A stretch of 41,740 nt of DNA from an uncultured Muribaculaceae bacterium (GTDB lineage Bacteria > Bacteroidota > Bacteroidia > Bacteroidales > Muribaculaceae), in the NCBI GenBank assembly GCA_910579035.1, contig CAJTSR010000023.1, positions 1-41,740 on the forward strand, in the 5' to 3' direction. The notes beneath the pieces are model-generated. The model made no database searches. It worked only from the letters and a program-made list of their open reading frames with translations, and was not told the origin of the DNA. Positions 16,340 to 24,523 of the stretch are shown piece after piece. Numbering within the stretch: the stretch's first letter is position 1; the number at the start of each line of letters is the position of its first letter. The translations under genes were made by a program, and so were the position numbers.

Positions 16340-19111
16340 ATGGTTTCCAATATATCTGTAAAGGGTGCACGGGTCAATAATCTTAAGAAAGTTGACGTAG
16401 AGATACCCCGCAACGAACTCGTGGTAGTTACCGGGCTTTCCGGCTCCGGCAAATCGTCGCTTGCCTTCGATACTCTGTATGCCGAGGGGAGGCGTCGCTA
16501 TGTGGAGAGTTTGTCGTCGTATGCCCGGCAGTTCCTTGGGCGTATGAGCAAGCCCGAGTGCGACAGTATAAAGGGGCTTCCGCCGGCCATAGCAATAGAG
16601 CAGAAGGTAAACACGCGTAATCCACGGTCAACAGTCGGCACTTCCACAGAGGTTTACGACTATATCCGTATGCTCTTCGGCAGGGTTGGGCGCACTTATT
16701 CGCCTGTTTCCGGTTCGTTGGTTAAGAAGCACACGGTGGAAGATGTGTTGGCTGCCGCCTCCTCATATCCCGATGGCAGCAGGGCTGCCGTTGTCGCTCC
16801 GATAGTGCTGCCTGATGGGCGCGACCTGGGCACGCAGTTGCAGATTTACGCAAAGGAGGGCTTTACGCGCGTGGTAAATGCCAATGGCGAGTTTGTTGAT
16901 ATTGCCGACTATGCTCAGGGGCGCTCCAAGCGTCTGCCTGACCTGTTGGTAGACCGTCTTGCACTCCGCAAGGAAGGCGATGAGTTGTCGCGTCTTGCCG
17001 AATCGGTAGAAACGGCATTCTTCGAGGGGCACGACCAGTGCGCGCTTCTGGTGTGGGACGGTGGCGACAAGCCTGTGCGTCACGAGTTTTCAAAGCGCTT
17101 TGAGGCCGACGGCATAACATTTCCCGAACCTACCGAGCAGATGTTCAATTTCAACAATCCGTTTGGCGCATGCCCGGTGTGCGAGGGTTTTGGCAAGACG
17201 CTCGACATAAGCGAGGAGCTTGTTGTGCCTCAAGACCATCTGTCGGTATATGAGGACGCCGTGGCAGCATGGCGCGGCCCGAAGTCAAAAAAATGGAAAG
17301 ATAATTTCATACACGCCGTAAGCGGCACGGGTTTCCCTGTTCATACCCCATATGCCTCTCTCTCTCCAGCTGAAAAGAAACTCCTTTGGGAGGGTGACGG
17401 AACAGGCAAGGTAAAAGGCATACGGACGTATTTTGACTGGGTGGCCGAGCAGAGGCAGGCTATAGAGTTCCGTATGATACTCGCCCGCTACCGTGGGCGC
17501 ACGGTATGTTCCAAGTGCGGAGGCTCGCGCCTGAGGCCTGAGGCAGACTATGTGAAGGTGGCAGGGAAGACCGTGACAGAACTTGTGACGATGCCGGTCG
17601 ACAAGCTTAAGGAGTGGTTCGACAATATAGAGCTTGACGAGCGCGACGGACGTATTGCCGAACGTCTTCTTGTGGAAATACGCAAGCGCCTCACATTCCT
17701 TTGCGAGGTGGGGCTTGGTTATCTTACGCTCGACCGTCTGAGCAACACTCTCTCTGGCGGAGAGAGTCAGCGTATAAATCTTGCCACGTCGCTGGGCAGC
17801 AGCCTCGTAGGCTCTCTTTATATTCTCGACGAACCGTCGATTGGACTTCATTCGCGCGATACCGACCGACTCATAGGTGTGCTGCGCAAGCTTCAGCGCC
17901 TCGGAAACACGGTAGTAGTGGTGGAACACGACGAGGATATAATGCGTGCGGCAGACCGCATTATAGATGTCGGTCCGGCAGCGGGGCGCCTTGGTGGCGA
18001 AATTGTGTTCCAAGGCACCCCTACGGAGCTTGAAGGGGCTGAAAACAGCTATACCATGCAGTATCTCAGCGGGCGAATGGCCATACCTGTGCCGGAGTCA
18101 AGGCGCCCGGTGCGCAAGCTGCTGCGGGTGGAAGGCGCCACAGAGCATAACCTCAAGAACGTGACGGCAGAGTTCCCGCTCGATATGCTTACGGTGGTTA
18201 CCGGCGTCAGCGGTTCGGGCAAATCGACGCTCGTGCGCGATATTTTCTATCGGGCATTGTGCCGCCGAATCAATGGCGAGGGTGATGCGCCGGGGCGTTT
18301 CCGCAAGCTTTCGGGCGATCTCGACTGTGTGTCGGACGTGGTGTTTGTGGATCAGAATCCGATAGGACGCTCCACACGCTCAAATCCTGCCACATATATC
18401 AAGGCTTACGACGAAATACGCCAGCTTATGGCTTCGCAGCAGGCAGCCAGGCAACTCGACCTCACGCCGTCGTCGTTCTCGTTCAACACTGAGGGAGGCC
18501 GATGCGAGGAGTGTAAGGGCGAGGGCGTTATCACGATTGAAATGCAGTTTCTTGCCGATGTCACAATCGAGTGCGAGGCCTGTCACGGCCGCCGGTTTAA
18601 GAACGAGGTACTCGAAGTAAAATACAGGGGCAAAAACATTGCCGACATACTCGATCTCAGCGTTGACGAGGCCATAGAGTTTTTTGCCGATGAACCTCGG
18701 ATAGTGCGCCGCTTGCTGCCTTTGCAGGAGGTGGGATTGGGATATATCAAGCTCGGGCAGTCGTCGTCTACTTTGTCGGGCGGCGAAAATCAACGCGTGA
18801 AGCTTGCCTATTTCCTCAGTCAGGAACACAGTTCGCCTACGGTGTTCATTTTCGACGAGCCGACCACGGGGCTGCATTTCCACGACATACGCTTGCTGCT
18901 GAAAGCGTTTGACCGCTTGATTGCCATGCACCACACTGTGGTTGTGGTGGAACACAATATGGACGTCATAAAATGTGCCGACCATATTATCGACATGGGG
19001 CCTGAAGGCGGCAACGAGGGCGGCTGTATAGTGGCTGCGGGCACACCCGAAGAAATCGTGGCATGCCCGCAGAGTGTCACAGGACGTTTCCTGAAAGAGA
19101 AACTACCGTAG
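16340..19111 (+). CDS. uvrA: Excinuclease ABC subunit UvrA
   Basis: The 923-residue protein is the damage-recognition ATPase of nucleotide excision repair. It has two ABC ATPase modules: Walker A GLSGSGKSS (32-40) and GVSGSGKST (622-630), with signatures LSGGESQR (from 471) and LSGGENQR near residue 810. The C-terminal zinc module is complete (Cys722, 725, 745, 748). The N-terminal one is not: only CPVC (278-281) is present, and the earlier CxxC pair seen in E. coli-type UvrA is replaced by HEFSKRFEADGITF. The early motif usually written CPxCG reads YSPVSG. A further CSKCGGSR (390-397) is intact. This fits a Bacteroidetes UvrA paralogue; a second uvrA may exist elsewhere. The 3' end overlaps the convergent DUF4293 gene by 9 bases. 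Confidence 0.96.
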   Translation: MVSNISVKGARVNNLKKVDVEIPRNELVVVTGLSGSGKSSLAFDTLYAEGRRRYVESLSSYARQFLGRMSKPECDSIKGLPPAIAIEQKVNTRNPRSTVGTSTEVYDYIRMLFGRVGRTYSPVSGSLVKKHTVEDVLAAASSYPDGSRAAVVAPIVLPDGRDLGTQLQIYAKEGFTRVVNANGEFVDIADYAQGRSKRLPDLLVDRLALRKEGDELSRLAESVETAFFEGHDQCALLVWDGGDKPVRHEFSKRFEADGITFPEPTEQMFNFNNPFGACPVCEGFGKTLDISEELVVPQDHLSVYEDAVAAWRGPKSKKWKDNFIHAVSGTGFPVHTPYASLSPAEKKLLWEGDGTGKVKGIRTYFDWVAEQRQAIEFRMILARYRGRTVCSKCGGSRLRPEADYVKVAGKTVTELVTMPVDKLKEWFDNIELDERDGRIAERLLVEIRKRLTFLCEVGLGYLTLDRLSNTLSGGESQRINLATSLGSSLVGSLYILDEPSIGLHSRDTDRLIGVLRKLQRLGNTVVVVEHDEDIMRAADRIIDVGPAAGRLGGEIVFQGTPTELEGAENSYTMQYLSGRMAIPVPESRRPVRKLLRVEGATEHNLKNVTAEFPLDMLTVVTGVSGSGKSTLVRDIFYRALCRRINGEGDAPGRFRKLSGDLDCVSDVVFVDQNPIGRSTRSNPATYIKAYDEIRQLMASQQAARQLDLTPSSFSFNTEGGRCEECKGEGVITIEMQFLADVTIECEACHGRRFKNEVLEVKYRGKNIADILDLSVDEAIEFFADEPRIVRRLLPLQEVGLGYIKLGQSSSTLSGGENQRVKLAYFLSQEHSSPTVFIFDEPTTGLHFHDIRLLLKAFDRLIAMHHTVVVVEHNMDVIKCADHIIDMGPEGGNEGGCIVAAGTPEEIVACPQSVTGRFLKEKLP

Positions 19112-19531
19112 TCTGTCGTAGCTGCTGAGTGTCTTGCGATCCTTGCCCATAAGGCGGTATGCGAAAAGTGCGCATATCAGCGCCACTATCAGCAGGATTA
19201 CTCCTCCGGTCCATATTATCTCGGCATTCGGTGTCGAGCGGTAGAAAATGATGCCGCATGTCACCATTGATGCGCAGATAAGAATCATAGAGAGCAGTGT
19301 GACAGTCATCTGCCGTTTAAGATTCTTGTACATGAATATGGATATGAAAAGGAGCGCCGCTATCACGAGGTTGAGCACAAGGAACACGGGGGCGTCGCTT
19401 ACATATACAGGCGCGCCGCCTCCTATCTCTGTGGCTATGGAGCGGTCTATAGCATAAGGGGTGAGGCAGAATATGCCCATAATGATTACTGCCACGAGCA
19501 GCAGTACTGTTTGCCAGCGTTGGATTACCAT
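19103..19531 (-). CDS. DUF4293 family inner-membrane protein
   Basis: The 142-residue protein starts MVIQRWQTVLLLVAVIIMGI, the typical DUF4293 opening, and has four hydrophobic segments (about 7-24, 45-65, 73-95, 103-125) with a short basic C-terminal tail. The family is conserved in Bacteroidetes and has no known function that I can name. It lies 53 bases downstream of the TPR gene in the same direction, with no promoter-like element in the spacer, so it is probably the last gene of the M3 peptidase operon. Its 3' end overlaps the convergent uvrA gene by 9 bases. Confidence 0.85.
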   Translation of the reverse strand: MVIQRWQTVLLLVAVIIMGIFCLTPYAIDRSIATEIGGGAPVYVSDAPVFLVLNLVIAALLFISIFMYKNLKRQMTVTLLSMILICASMVTCGIIFYRSTPNAEIIWTGGVILLIVALICALFAYRLMGKDRKTLSSYDRLR

Positions 19532-19541
19532 TTTTTTGTAG

Positions 19542-19581
19542 GTGGTTAGGTGGTTAAGTGGTTAGGTGGTTAAGTGGTTAG
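19542..19581 (-). repeat. 8-bp tandem repeat, five units
   Basis: On the + strand the units alternate GTGGTTAG and GTGGTTAA (19542, 19550, 19558, 19566, 19574). On the coding strand this reads CTAACCAC/TTAACCAC. It fills nearly all of the spacer between the TPR gene stop and the DUF4293 start. Confidence 0.92.
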
Positions 19582-19584
19582 GTG

Positions 19585-21771
19585 TTATATTTGGCCGAGG
19601 CGGCTTCCGAAGTTGCGGAATGCCAGAATGTCGGGCACGGTATACAGAGCCGAGAATCTGTCGGGGGACATGACCGCGCATACTTCGTCGTTAAGGGATT
19701 CTTGGAATTGCATTCTGAAATCTTCTGCCGATTTCAGGTCGGCGGAGCGCTCGGCCCGGCTGTAGGCATCGAGGGCTTCGTTGGTGCGTCCTGCCGCCCA
19801 AAGCATATGGCCGTAGCGGATAATGTCCTGCGAGGATTTGCTTTCGGATATGAAGTCGGCGAATGTCATCTCGGCGGCATCGAAATCGCCAGTTACTGTG
19901 AGCAGCCATGCCATAAGGGGCTTTATGCTTGTGTCGTCAGGAGCGATGTAGGCTATGTTGTAGCATATTTCGAGCGCTTTGGCATTTTTAGAATTGCCAT
20001 AGTATGCGTCGGCAAGCATGCGCAGCATCTCCAAGTCATCAGGGTGGGAGGCGGCTGCGGGTGCAAGCAGGCTTTCGGCTTGCTCGTATTCGGCGTCGTT
20101 GATATATAATTTTGCCAGAAGTTTTATTGTAGGCAGGTGGCCGGGGCGTAGTTCGAGGGCTTGCTCGAAATTTACTGATGCGAGTGAGATGCAGGAGTCG
20201 GTATTGATGCTGATACCTCGGTTTAGCCAATAGTCGGCGTTTTCCGGGTCATAGTCAATAAGCAGGGAATATACCAGATATGCGGCATCATAGTTTTTCT
20301 GCCTCATGAGCAGTTCGCCTATCGCCTTGAGGCCTTCGTGATGGTTTTCGGCAAGCGTGGTGGCCGGGAAGTTATGGAATTGTCCCTTGGGGTCGAATAT
20401 CACGGGAAATTCGTTCTTGCGTCTGAACAGTCGGAAAAACCGGTAGATATTCCGCAAGTAATTATTTATAATGGCGCGGCGTCCTTTTCGGCGCATTCCT
20501 TCCATTGCGCTGTCGAACTCTTCCGAACCGGGCATCATGGCATTGTTGCTTGTCATGGCGCTGAACATCTGCGCCTGCATCGCCTTCGGTGCCATGCCGA
20601 TGGATAATATGAGGGCGTATTTGTCGCTGTCGCAGAACATCGGCATACGGTCGATGGCTTCTGCTATGGCAGCGCCTTCGCCGTCGGTGACGTCTGCAAG
20701 CTCGCTGTGCGATGTGTGGAATGGCAAAAACCAGTTGGCCACATTATGGAAGAAGGGGAACTGGCGCATATGGCCGAGGGTGTCCATATACACGTCGTCG
20801 CCGTTTGCCTGAGCCTCCATAAAGCCTTTTATGGCATCGAAGCCGTCGACACCTATTTGCTCGGCTATGCTTTCGGGGTCTTTGCCGAGCTGGTCGGCAA
20901 GTTTGCGGCCCATATCCATCATTCCCGGCATAATGGTGTTGCGCATATCGGACGACATTGCCTCTGTACCGTTCGCGCGATATAGCTCGAGGTATATGTC
21001 GGTAAGATCATTCGGCTGGCTGAGGTCTATAGCCTCGGCGGTATGGCCGGACGTCAGCTCCGTGTTAGTCCAGCTTGCGGCTTCCCCTGCAAGAACCAGC
21101 CATATGGCGGCTATGGCGCTTAGATTCTCTGCCCCTTGTGCGTGTATGCCGAGCAGCAAGTCTGTGCGGCCTTTGTCGGGATAGAACAGTGCTCCGAGTC
21201 CTGTCGCACCGAGCCACAGAATGCGGTCGTGTTCGGGTATGTCGTTGTCGTGCATCAGGCTTTCGATCAGCGCGGCTGTTTCTTCGGCAAGGGGGTACTC
21301 CACCCAAAGGCGGTTGAATATGTCGACGGCAAGACGTTCGCGGGTTGCCTGCCGCCTGCTGTCGGTAAGCGATGCGGCGTCGGTGCGCAGACGTTCGTGT
21401 TCGGAGAGATAGTCGCTCACAAGGCTGCCGAGTGTTTCTTCCGGACGCAGCTTCTGGTAGCGTATCTGCGAGAAATAAAGCGCGTTGTCATCGATGGCAC
21501 GACACTCTATATAGAGTCTGTGGCATAGCTCGTCGGCGGTTTGCCCTATATTCTCAAGTTCTGCTTCGATATTTGGCACGGTGTTTCCCTCCGATATGAA
21601 GCGGAGCATATAGAAGTACCTTTGTTCGAGAGTGTCGAGCTCTGAAAGAAGCTCGAGAGTCCTTGCCGCGTTTCCCATACGCCGCATTGAGTCGAATGCA
21701 GAGCGAAATTCGTGACTGCAGATGCTGTCGCGGGCATCGTCATAGAGGGTTGTCAGTTCGTCTTTTGTCAT
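19585..21771 (-). CDS. Tetratricopeptide repeat protein
   Basis: The 728-residue protein has no signal peptide or clear membrane segment. Residues 1 to about 470 are helical and of unknown type, with the distinctive tract FPFFHNVANWFLPFHTSHSE (about 340-360), which I associate with a conserved Bacteroidales protein of unknown role. A basic patch (RRKGRRAIINNYLRNIYRFFRLFRRK) precedes the C-terminal TPR region at about 485-690, with repeats such as YDAAYLVYSLLIDYDPENADYW and AKALEICYNIAYIAPDD. Such proteins usually act as scaffolds. It starts on the last base of the preceding stop codon (TAATG), so it is translationally coupled to the 162-residue membrane protein and, through it, to the M3 peptidase. 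Confidence 0.82.
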   Translation of the reverse strand: MTKDELTTLYDDARDSICSHEFRSAFDSMRRMGNAARTLELLSELDTLEQRYFYMLRFISEGNTVPNIEAELENIGQTADELCHRLYIECRAIDDNALYFSQIRYQKLRPEETLGSLVSDYLSEHERLRTDAASLTDSRRQATRERLAVDIFNRLWVEYPLAEETAALIESLMHDNDIPEHDRILWLGATGLGALFYPDKGRTDLLLGIHAQGAENLSAIAAIWLVLAGEAASWTNTELTSGHTAEAIDLSQPNDLTDIYLELYRANGTEAMSSDMRNTIMPGMMDMGRKLADQLGKDPESIAEQIGVDGFDAIKGFMEAQANGDDVYMDTLGHMRQFPFFHNVANWFLPFHTSHSELADVTDGEGAAIAEAIDRMPMFCDSDKYALILSIGMAPKAMQAQMFSAMTSNNAMMPGSEEFDSAMEGMRRKGRRAIINNYLRNIYRFFRLFRRKNEFPVIFDPKGQFHNFPATTLAENHHEGLKAIGELLMRQKNYDAAYLVYSLLIDYDPENADYWLNRGISINTDSCISLASVNFEQALELRPGHLPTIKLLAKLYINDAEYEQAESLLAPAAASHPDDLEMLRMLADAYYGNSKNAKALEICYNIAYIAPDDTSIKPLMAWLLTVTGDFDAAEMTFADFISESKSSQDIIRYGHMLWAAGRTNEALDAYSRAERSADLKSAEDFRMQFQESLNDEVCAVMSPDRFSALYTVPDILAFRNFGSRLGQI

Positions 21772-22259
21772 TATTGAGGCAGCTTGGCGCCCGCCGGAAT
21801 GAGCGAGGCCGTTATGATATAAGACCGCCGGACGGTACTTTTTGTTGAGTCCTTGTAGAATAAATATGCGTGTTTGCCACGGTACTCGATATTGTCGAGG
21901 GTATCGTGCGGAAGTATTTTGGTGTCGATGGCCGTTTCAGGCTCTTCGTCGGAATCGAAGTATTCGATGGTTATGCCGTCCGGCTCAAAGCTCCAGCGCT
22001 GCGGGCGGCATCGCAAAGCAGCGTCAGGCGACGACAGAGCCGTTATCCAAGCGATGAGAGATATCAGCTGGTAGGATATGAATACGAGCATTACTGCCAC
22101 GAGCAGGAAGCGGCTGTCGTAGGGCGACGCAATGATAAGGCCGATTATCGGTATCGCAGCCACGATTGCAGCCCGGCTTATACGCGGCCGCGCGGCCTCC
22201 ATTGCATAGAGGCGCGCGGACACGCGGAAAACAGGTGTTACTGCCGTGGCGGTGCTCAT
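21771..22259 (-). CDS. Small membrane protein, possibly YcxB-like
   Basis: The 162-residue protein has two hydrophobic segments at about 28-45 and 49-73, then a soluble domain (WSFEPDGITIEYFDSDEE ... LDNIEYRGKHAYLFYKDS ... SYIITASLIP). The domain's strand pattern, ending in a short hydrophobic 'IP' motif, resembles YcxB-like C-terminal domains, but this is a weak match from memory. Function unknown. The start codon overlaps the stop of the M3 peptidase by one base (TGATG), and its own stop overlaps the TPR start by one base, so it lies inside a coupled operon. Confidence 0.68.
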   Translation of the reverse strand: MSTATAVTPVFRVSARLYAMEAARPRISRAAIVAAIPIIGLIIASPYDSRFLLVAVMLVFISYQLISLIAWITALSSPDAALRCRPQRWSFEPDGITIEYFDSDEEPETAIDTKILPHDTLDNIEYRGKHAYLFYKDSTKSTVRRSYIITASLIPAGAKLPQ

Positions 22260-24397
22260 CAGTCTTTTTGCGGACGGGCAACGTGAGCCTCCTGAGGCTG
22301 CTTGATACCGTCGCGTATAAGCAGGGCGTCGATGTCGGCGTCCTTGCCACGGAAGCGGCGGTAGAGTTCGGCGGGATTTTCAGTGCCGCCGCGCATCAGT
22401 ATGTTGCGGCGGAAGTTGTCGGCTGTGGCTTTGTCGAAGATGCCGTGCTCTTTGAAGAAAGCGAACGCGTCGGCATCGAGTACCTCTGCCCATTTGTAGC
22501 TGTAATATCCTGCCGCATAGCCTCCTGAGAAAATGTGGCTGAACTGGGGAGATATCATTGTGCCTTCGGCATCAACCGGGAAAATGCGTACTTTTTCAAG
22601 AGCCTTGGCCTCGAAGGCCTTGGCGTCGCTTACAGGCTCGGTGATAGTGTGCCAGGCCATGTCGAGGTAGCCGAAGCCGAGCTGGCGCATGCAGGAGTAT
22701 GCGGCGCCGTACTGCATGGAGCGCAAGAGGCGGTCAACGAGTTCCTGAGGTATAGCCTCGCCGGTCTGGTAATGGCGGGCGAAGCCGTCGAGAAACTCTT
22801 TCTCGGTGAGGTAGTTCTCGTTGAATTGCGAAGGAAGTTCCACGAAGTCGCGGTATACCGAGGTGCCCGAAAGCGATTTGTACTTGCTGTCGGCGAGCAG
22901 CCCGTGGAGGGCGTGGCCGAATTCGTGCAGGAATGTTTCCACTTCGTAGGGAGTCAGCAGCGAGGGCTTGTCGGCGGTGGGCTTGGTGAAGTTCATCACT
23001 ATCGATACATGCGGACGTGAATCCTTGCCGTTTTCGTCGACAAACTGGTCCTTGAAGCCGGTCATCCACGCGCCGGGGCGCTTGCTGGCGCGGGGAAAGA
23101 AGTCGGTGTACAGCACGCCGAGGAAGCGGCCGTTGGCGTCGGTGACATCATATGCCTTTACGTCGGGGTGGTATACCTCTACTTTTTCGTTGGGGGTAAA
23201 GTTGAGTCCGTAAAGCTTGGTGGCGAGGCCGAAAACACCGTTTACAACGTTGCCCAGCTCGAAATACGGGCGGAGGGCTTCTTCATCGAAGCTGTATTTG
23301 GCCGCTTTAAGCTTATTGGAGTAGTAGGAGTAGTCCCACGGATTGATTTGCACGGGTTTGCCTTCGAACTTGCTTGCAAACTCTGTCAGTTCTGCCATTT
23401 CGGCATCGAGTGCCGGGCGGTATGCGTCGCGCAGTTTGTCGAGAAGTTCGTATACTGCCTCGGGATTCTTGGCCATGGTGCGGCGCAGCGAGTGGTCGGC
23501 GTATGACTTGGCGCCAAGCAGGCGTGCGATTTCAAGGCGAAGCTCGGAAATGCGGCGTATATTGTCGAGATTGGAATATTCGCCCTTGGTATTGCGCGAG
23601 GTATAGAGGCTGTACATCTTTTCGCGCAGGTCGGGACGCGACGAGTACTTCATAAACGCCATATATACCGGCTGGTCGAGGGTGAAAAGGTACTCGCCTT
23701 TGCGGCCTTTGGCTGCCGCTGCTTCTGCCGCTGCCTCGACAGAGCTTTCGGGCAGTCCTGCGAGGTCGTCGGCGCCGAGCCATATCTCGTAGGTGTTCAG
23801 CTCGCGGAGCACGTTCTGGCCGAAAGCCGTGGTGAGAGCCGACAGCTCGGCGCTGAGGGCGCGGTATTTTTCGCGGTCTTCGCCTTTGAGGTCGGCTCCG
23901 GCGAGTGCGAAGCTGTCGTATGTTTTCTGGAGCAGCATCTGGTCTTCGGGCGAGAGGTCGAAGAGCGCGCGGTTGTCATATACTTCTTTGACGCGTTTCC
24001 ACAACTCTTCGTTGAGAATCACCGAGGTTGAGTAGTCGCTGAGCTTCTGCGATACTCCCACGGCTATTTCCATCATTGCGTCGGTGCTGTTTGCCGAAAG
24101 CAGGGGGTAGAACACATTGAGCACGCGGTCGAGCTCGGCTCCGGCGTTTTCAAGGGCTACGATGGTATTGTCGAAGTCCGGGCGGGAGCGCTGCATGGTG
24201 ATGGCATTGATGTCTGCTTTTGCCAGTTCGATGCCTCGGTCGATGGCGGCCTCCCACTGGCTGTCGTTGATTCGGGAGAAAGGAGGTGTGCCGTGTTCGG
24301 TGGCAAACGGGGTGTAGAAAGGATTTTCTGCCTGGGTCATAAGCGGGGTGCTGAGTAAGCTTGCGGCGGCTATGGCCGCGGCGCAGATTCTGTTCAT
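22259..24397 (-). CDS. dcp: Secreted M3 family metallopeptidase (Dcp-like)
   Basis: The 712-residue zinc peptidase carries the M3 motif HEFGH (His491-Glu492-Phe-Gly-His495, in FLHEFGHALHGLL) and the downstream family sequences QFNENYL and FSGGYAAGYYSYKWAEVLDAD. The length fits peptidyl-dipeptidase Dcp or oligopeptidase A. A signal peptide is visible (MNRICAAAIAAASLLSTPLM, cleavage after TQA near residue 23), so it works in the periplasm, cutting dipeptides from short peptides for uptake. Periplasmic M3 enzymes are common in Bacteroidales. It is the first gene of the leftward operon, preceded by a promoter with a -33 TTTG and a -7 TACCTTTG. The dcp name is by family; a PrlC-like specificity is possible. 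Confidence 0.93.
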   Translation of the reverse strand: MNRICAAAIAAASLLSTPLMTQAENPFYTPFATEHGTPPFSRINDSQWEAAIDRGIELAKADINAITMQRSRPDFDNTIVALENAGAELDRVLNVFYPLLSANSTDAMMEIAVGVSQKLSDYSTSVILNEELWKRVKEVYDNRALFDLSPEDQMLLQKTYDSFALAGADLKGEDREKYRALSAELSALTTAFGQNVLRELNTYEIWLGADDLAGLPESSVEAAAEAAAAKGRKGEYLFTLDQPVYMAFMKYSSRPDLREKMYSLYTSRNTKGEYSNLDNIRRISELRLEIARLLGAKSYADHSLRRTMAKNPEAVYELLDKLRDAYRPALDAEMAELTEFASKFEGKPVQINPWDYSYYSNKLKAAKYSFDEEALRPYFELGNVVNGVFGLATKLYGLNFTPNEKVEVYHPDVKAYDVTDANGRFLGVLYTDFFPRASKRPGAWMTGFKDQFVDENGKDSRPHVSIVMNFTKPTADKPSLLTPYEVETFLHEFGHALHGLLADSKYKSLSGTSVYRDFVELPSQFNENYLTEKEFLDGFARHYQTGEAIPQELVDRLLRSMQYGAAYSCMRQLGFGYLDMAWHTITEPVSDAKAFEAKALEKVRIFPVDAEGTMISPQFSHIFSGGYAAGYYSYKWAEVLDADAFAFFKEHGIFDKATADNFRRNILMRGGTENPAELYRRFRGKDADIDALLIRDGIKQPQEAHVARPQKD

Positions 24398-24422
24398 ATG
24401 TTTCTGTTTTTATCTGATAACA

Positions 24423-24453
24423 CAAAGGTACAAAAACTATGCCAAAGTTCAAA
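24423..24453 (-). promoter_or_regulatory. Promoter of the M3 peptidase operon
   Basis: On the minus strand TACCTTTG (24430-24423) matches the -7 consensus, and TTTG (24453-24450) lies 19 bases upstream, the expected -33 spacing. The leader to the ATG at 24397 is about 25 bases. Confidence 0.75.
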
Positions 24454-24458
24454 GAGGT

Positions 24459-24503
24459 AAAAAAAGCGGCCTGCGGGACAATCGTATAAATTCCGCAGGC
24501 CGC
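24459..24503 (-). terminator. Strong terminator of the OMP operon
   Basis: On the minus strand GCGGCCTGCGGAA (24503-24491) pairs with TCCCGCAGGCCGC (24478-24466) and is followed by a run of seven T's. It sits 20 bases after the stop of the outer-membrane barrel gene and just ahead of the M3 promoter. Confidence 0.93.
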
Positions 24504-24523
24504 CGGGCGTGGTTATGAGAGAT

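Noticed and set aside
19542..19581. Possible CRISPR or regulator array in the GTGGTTA repeats
   Set aside because: Units of 8 bases with no spacers are simple tandem repeats; no regulator gene is linked.
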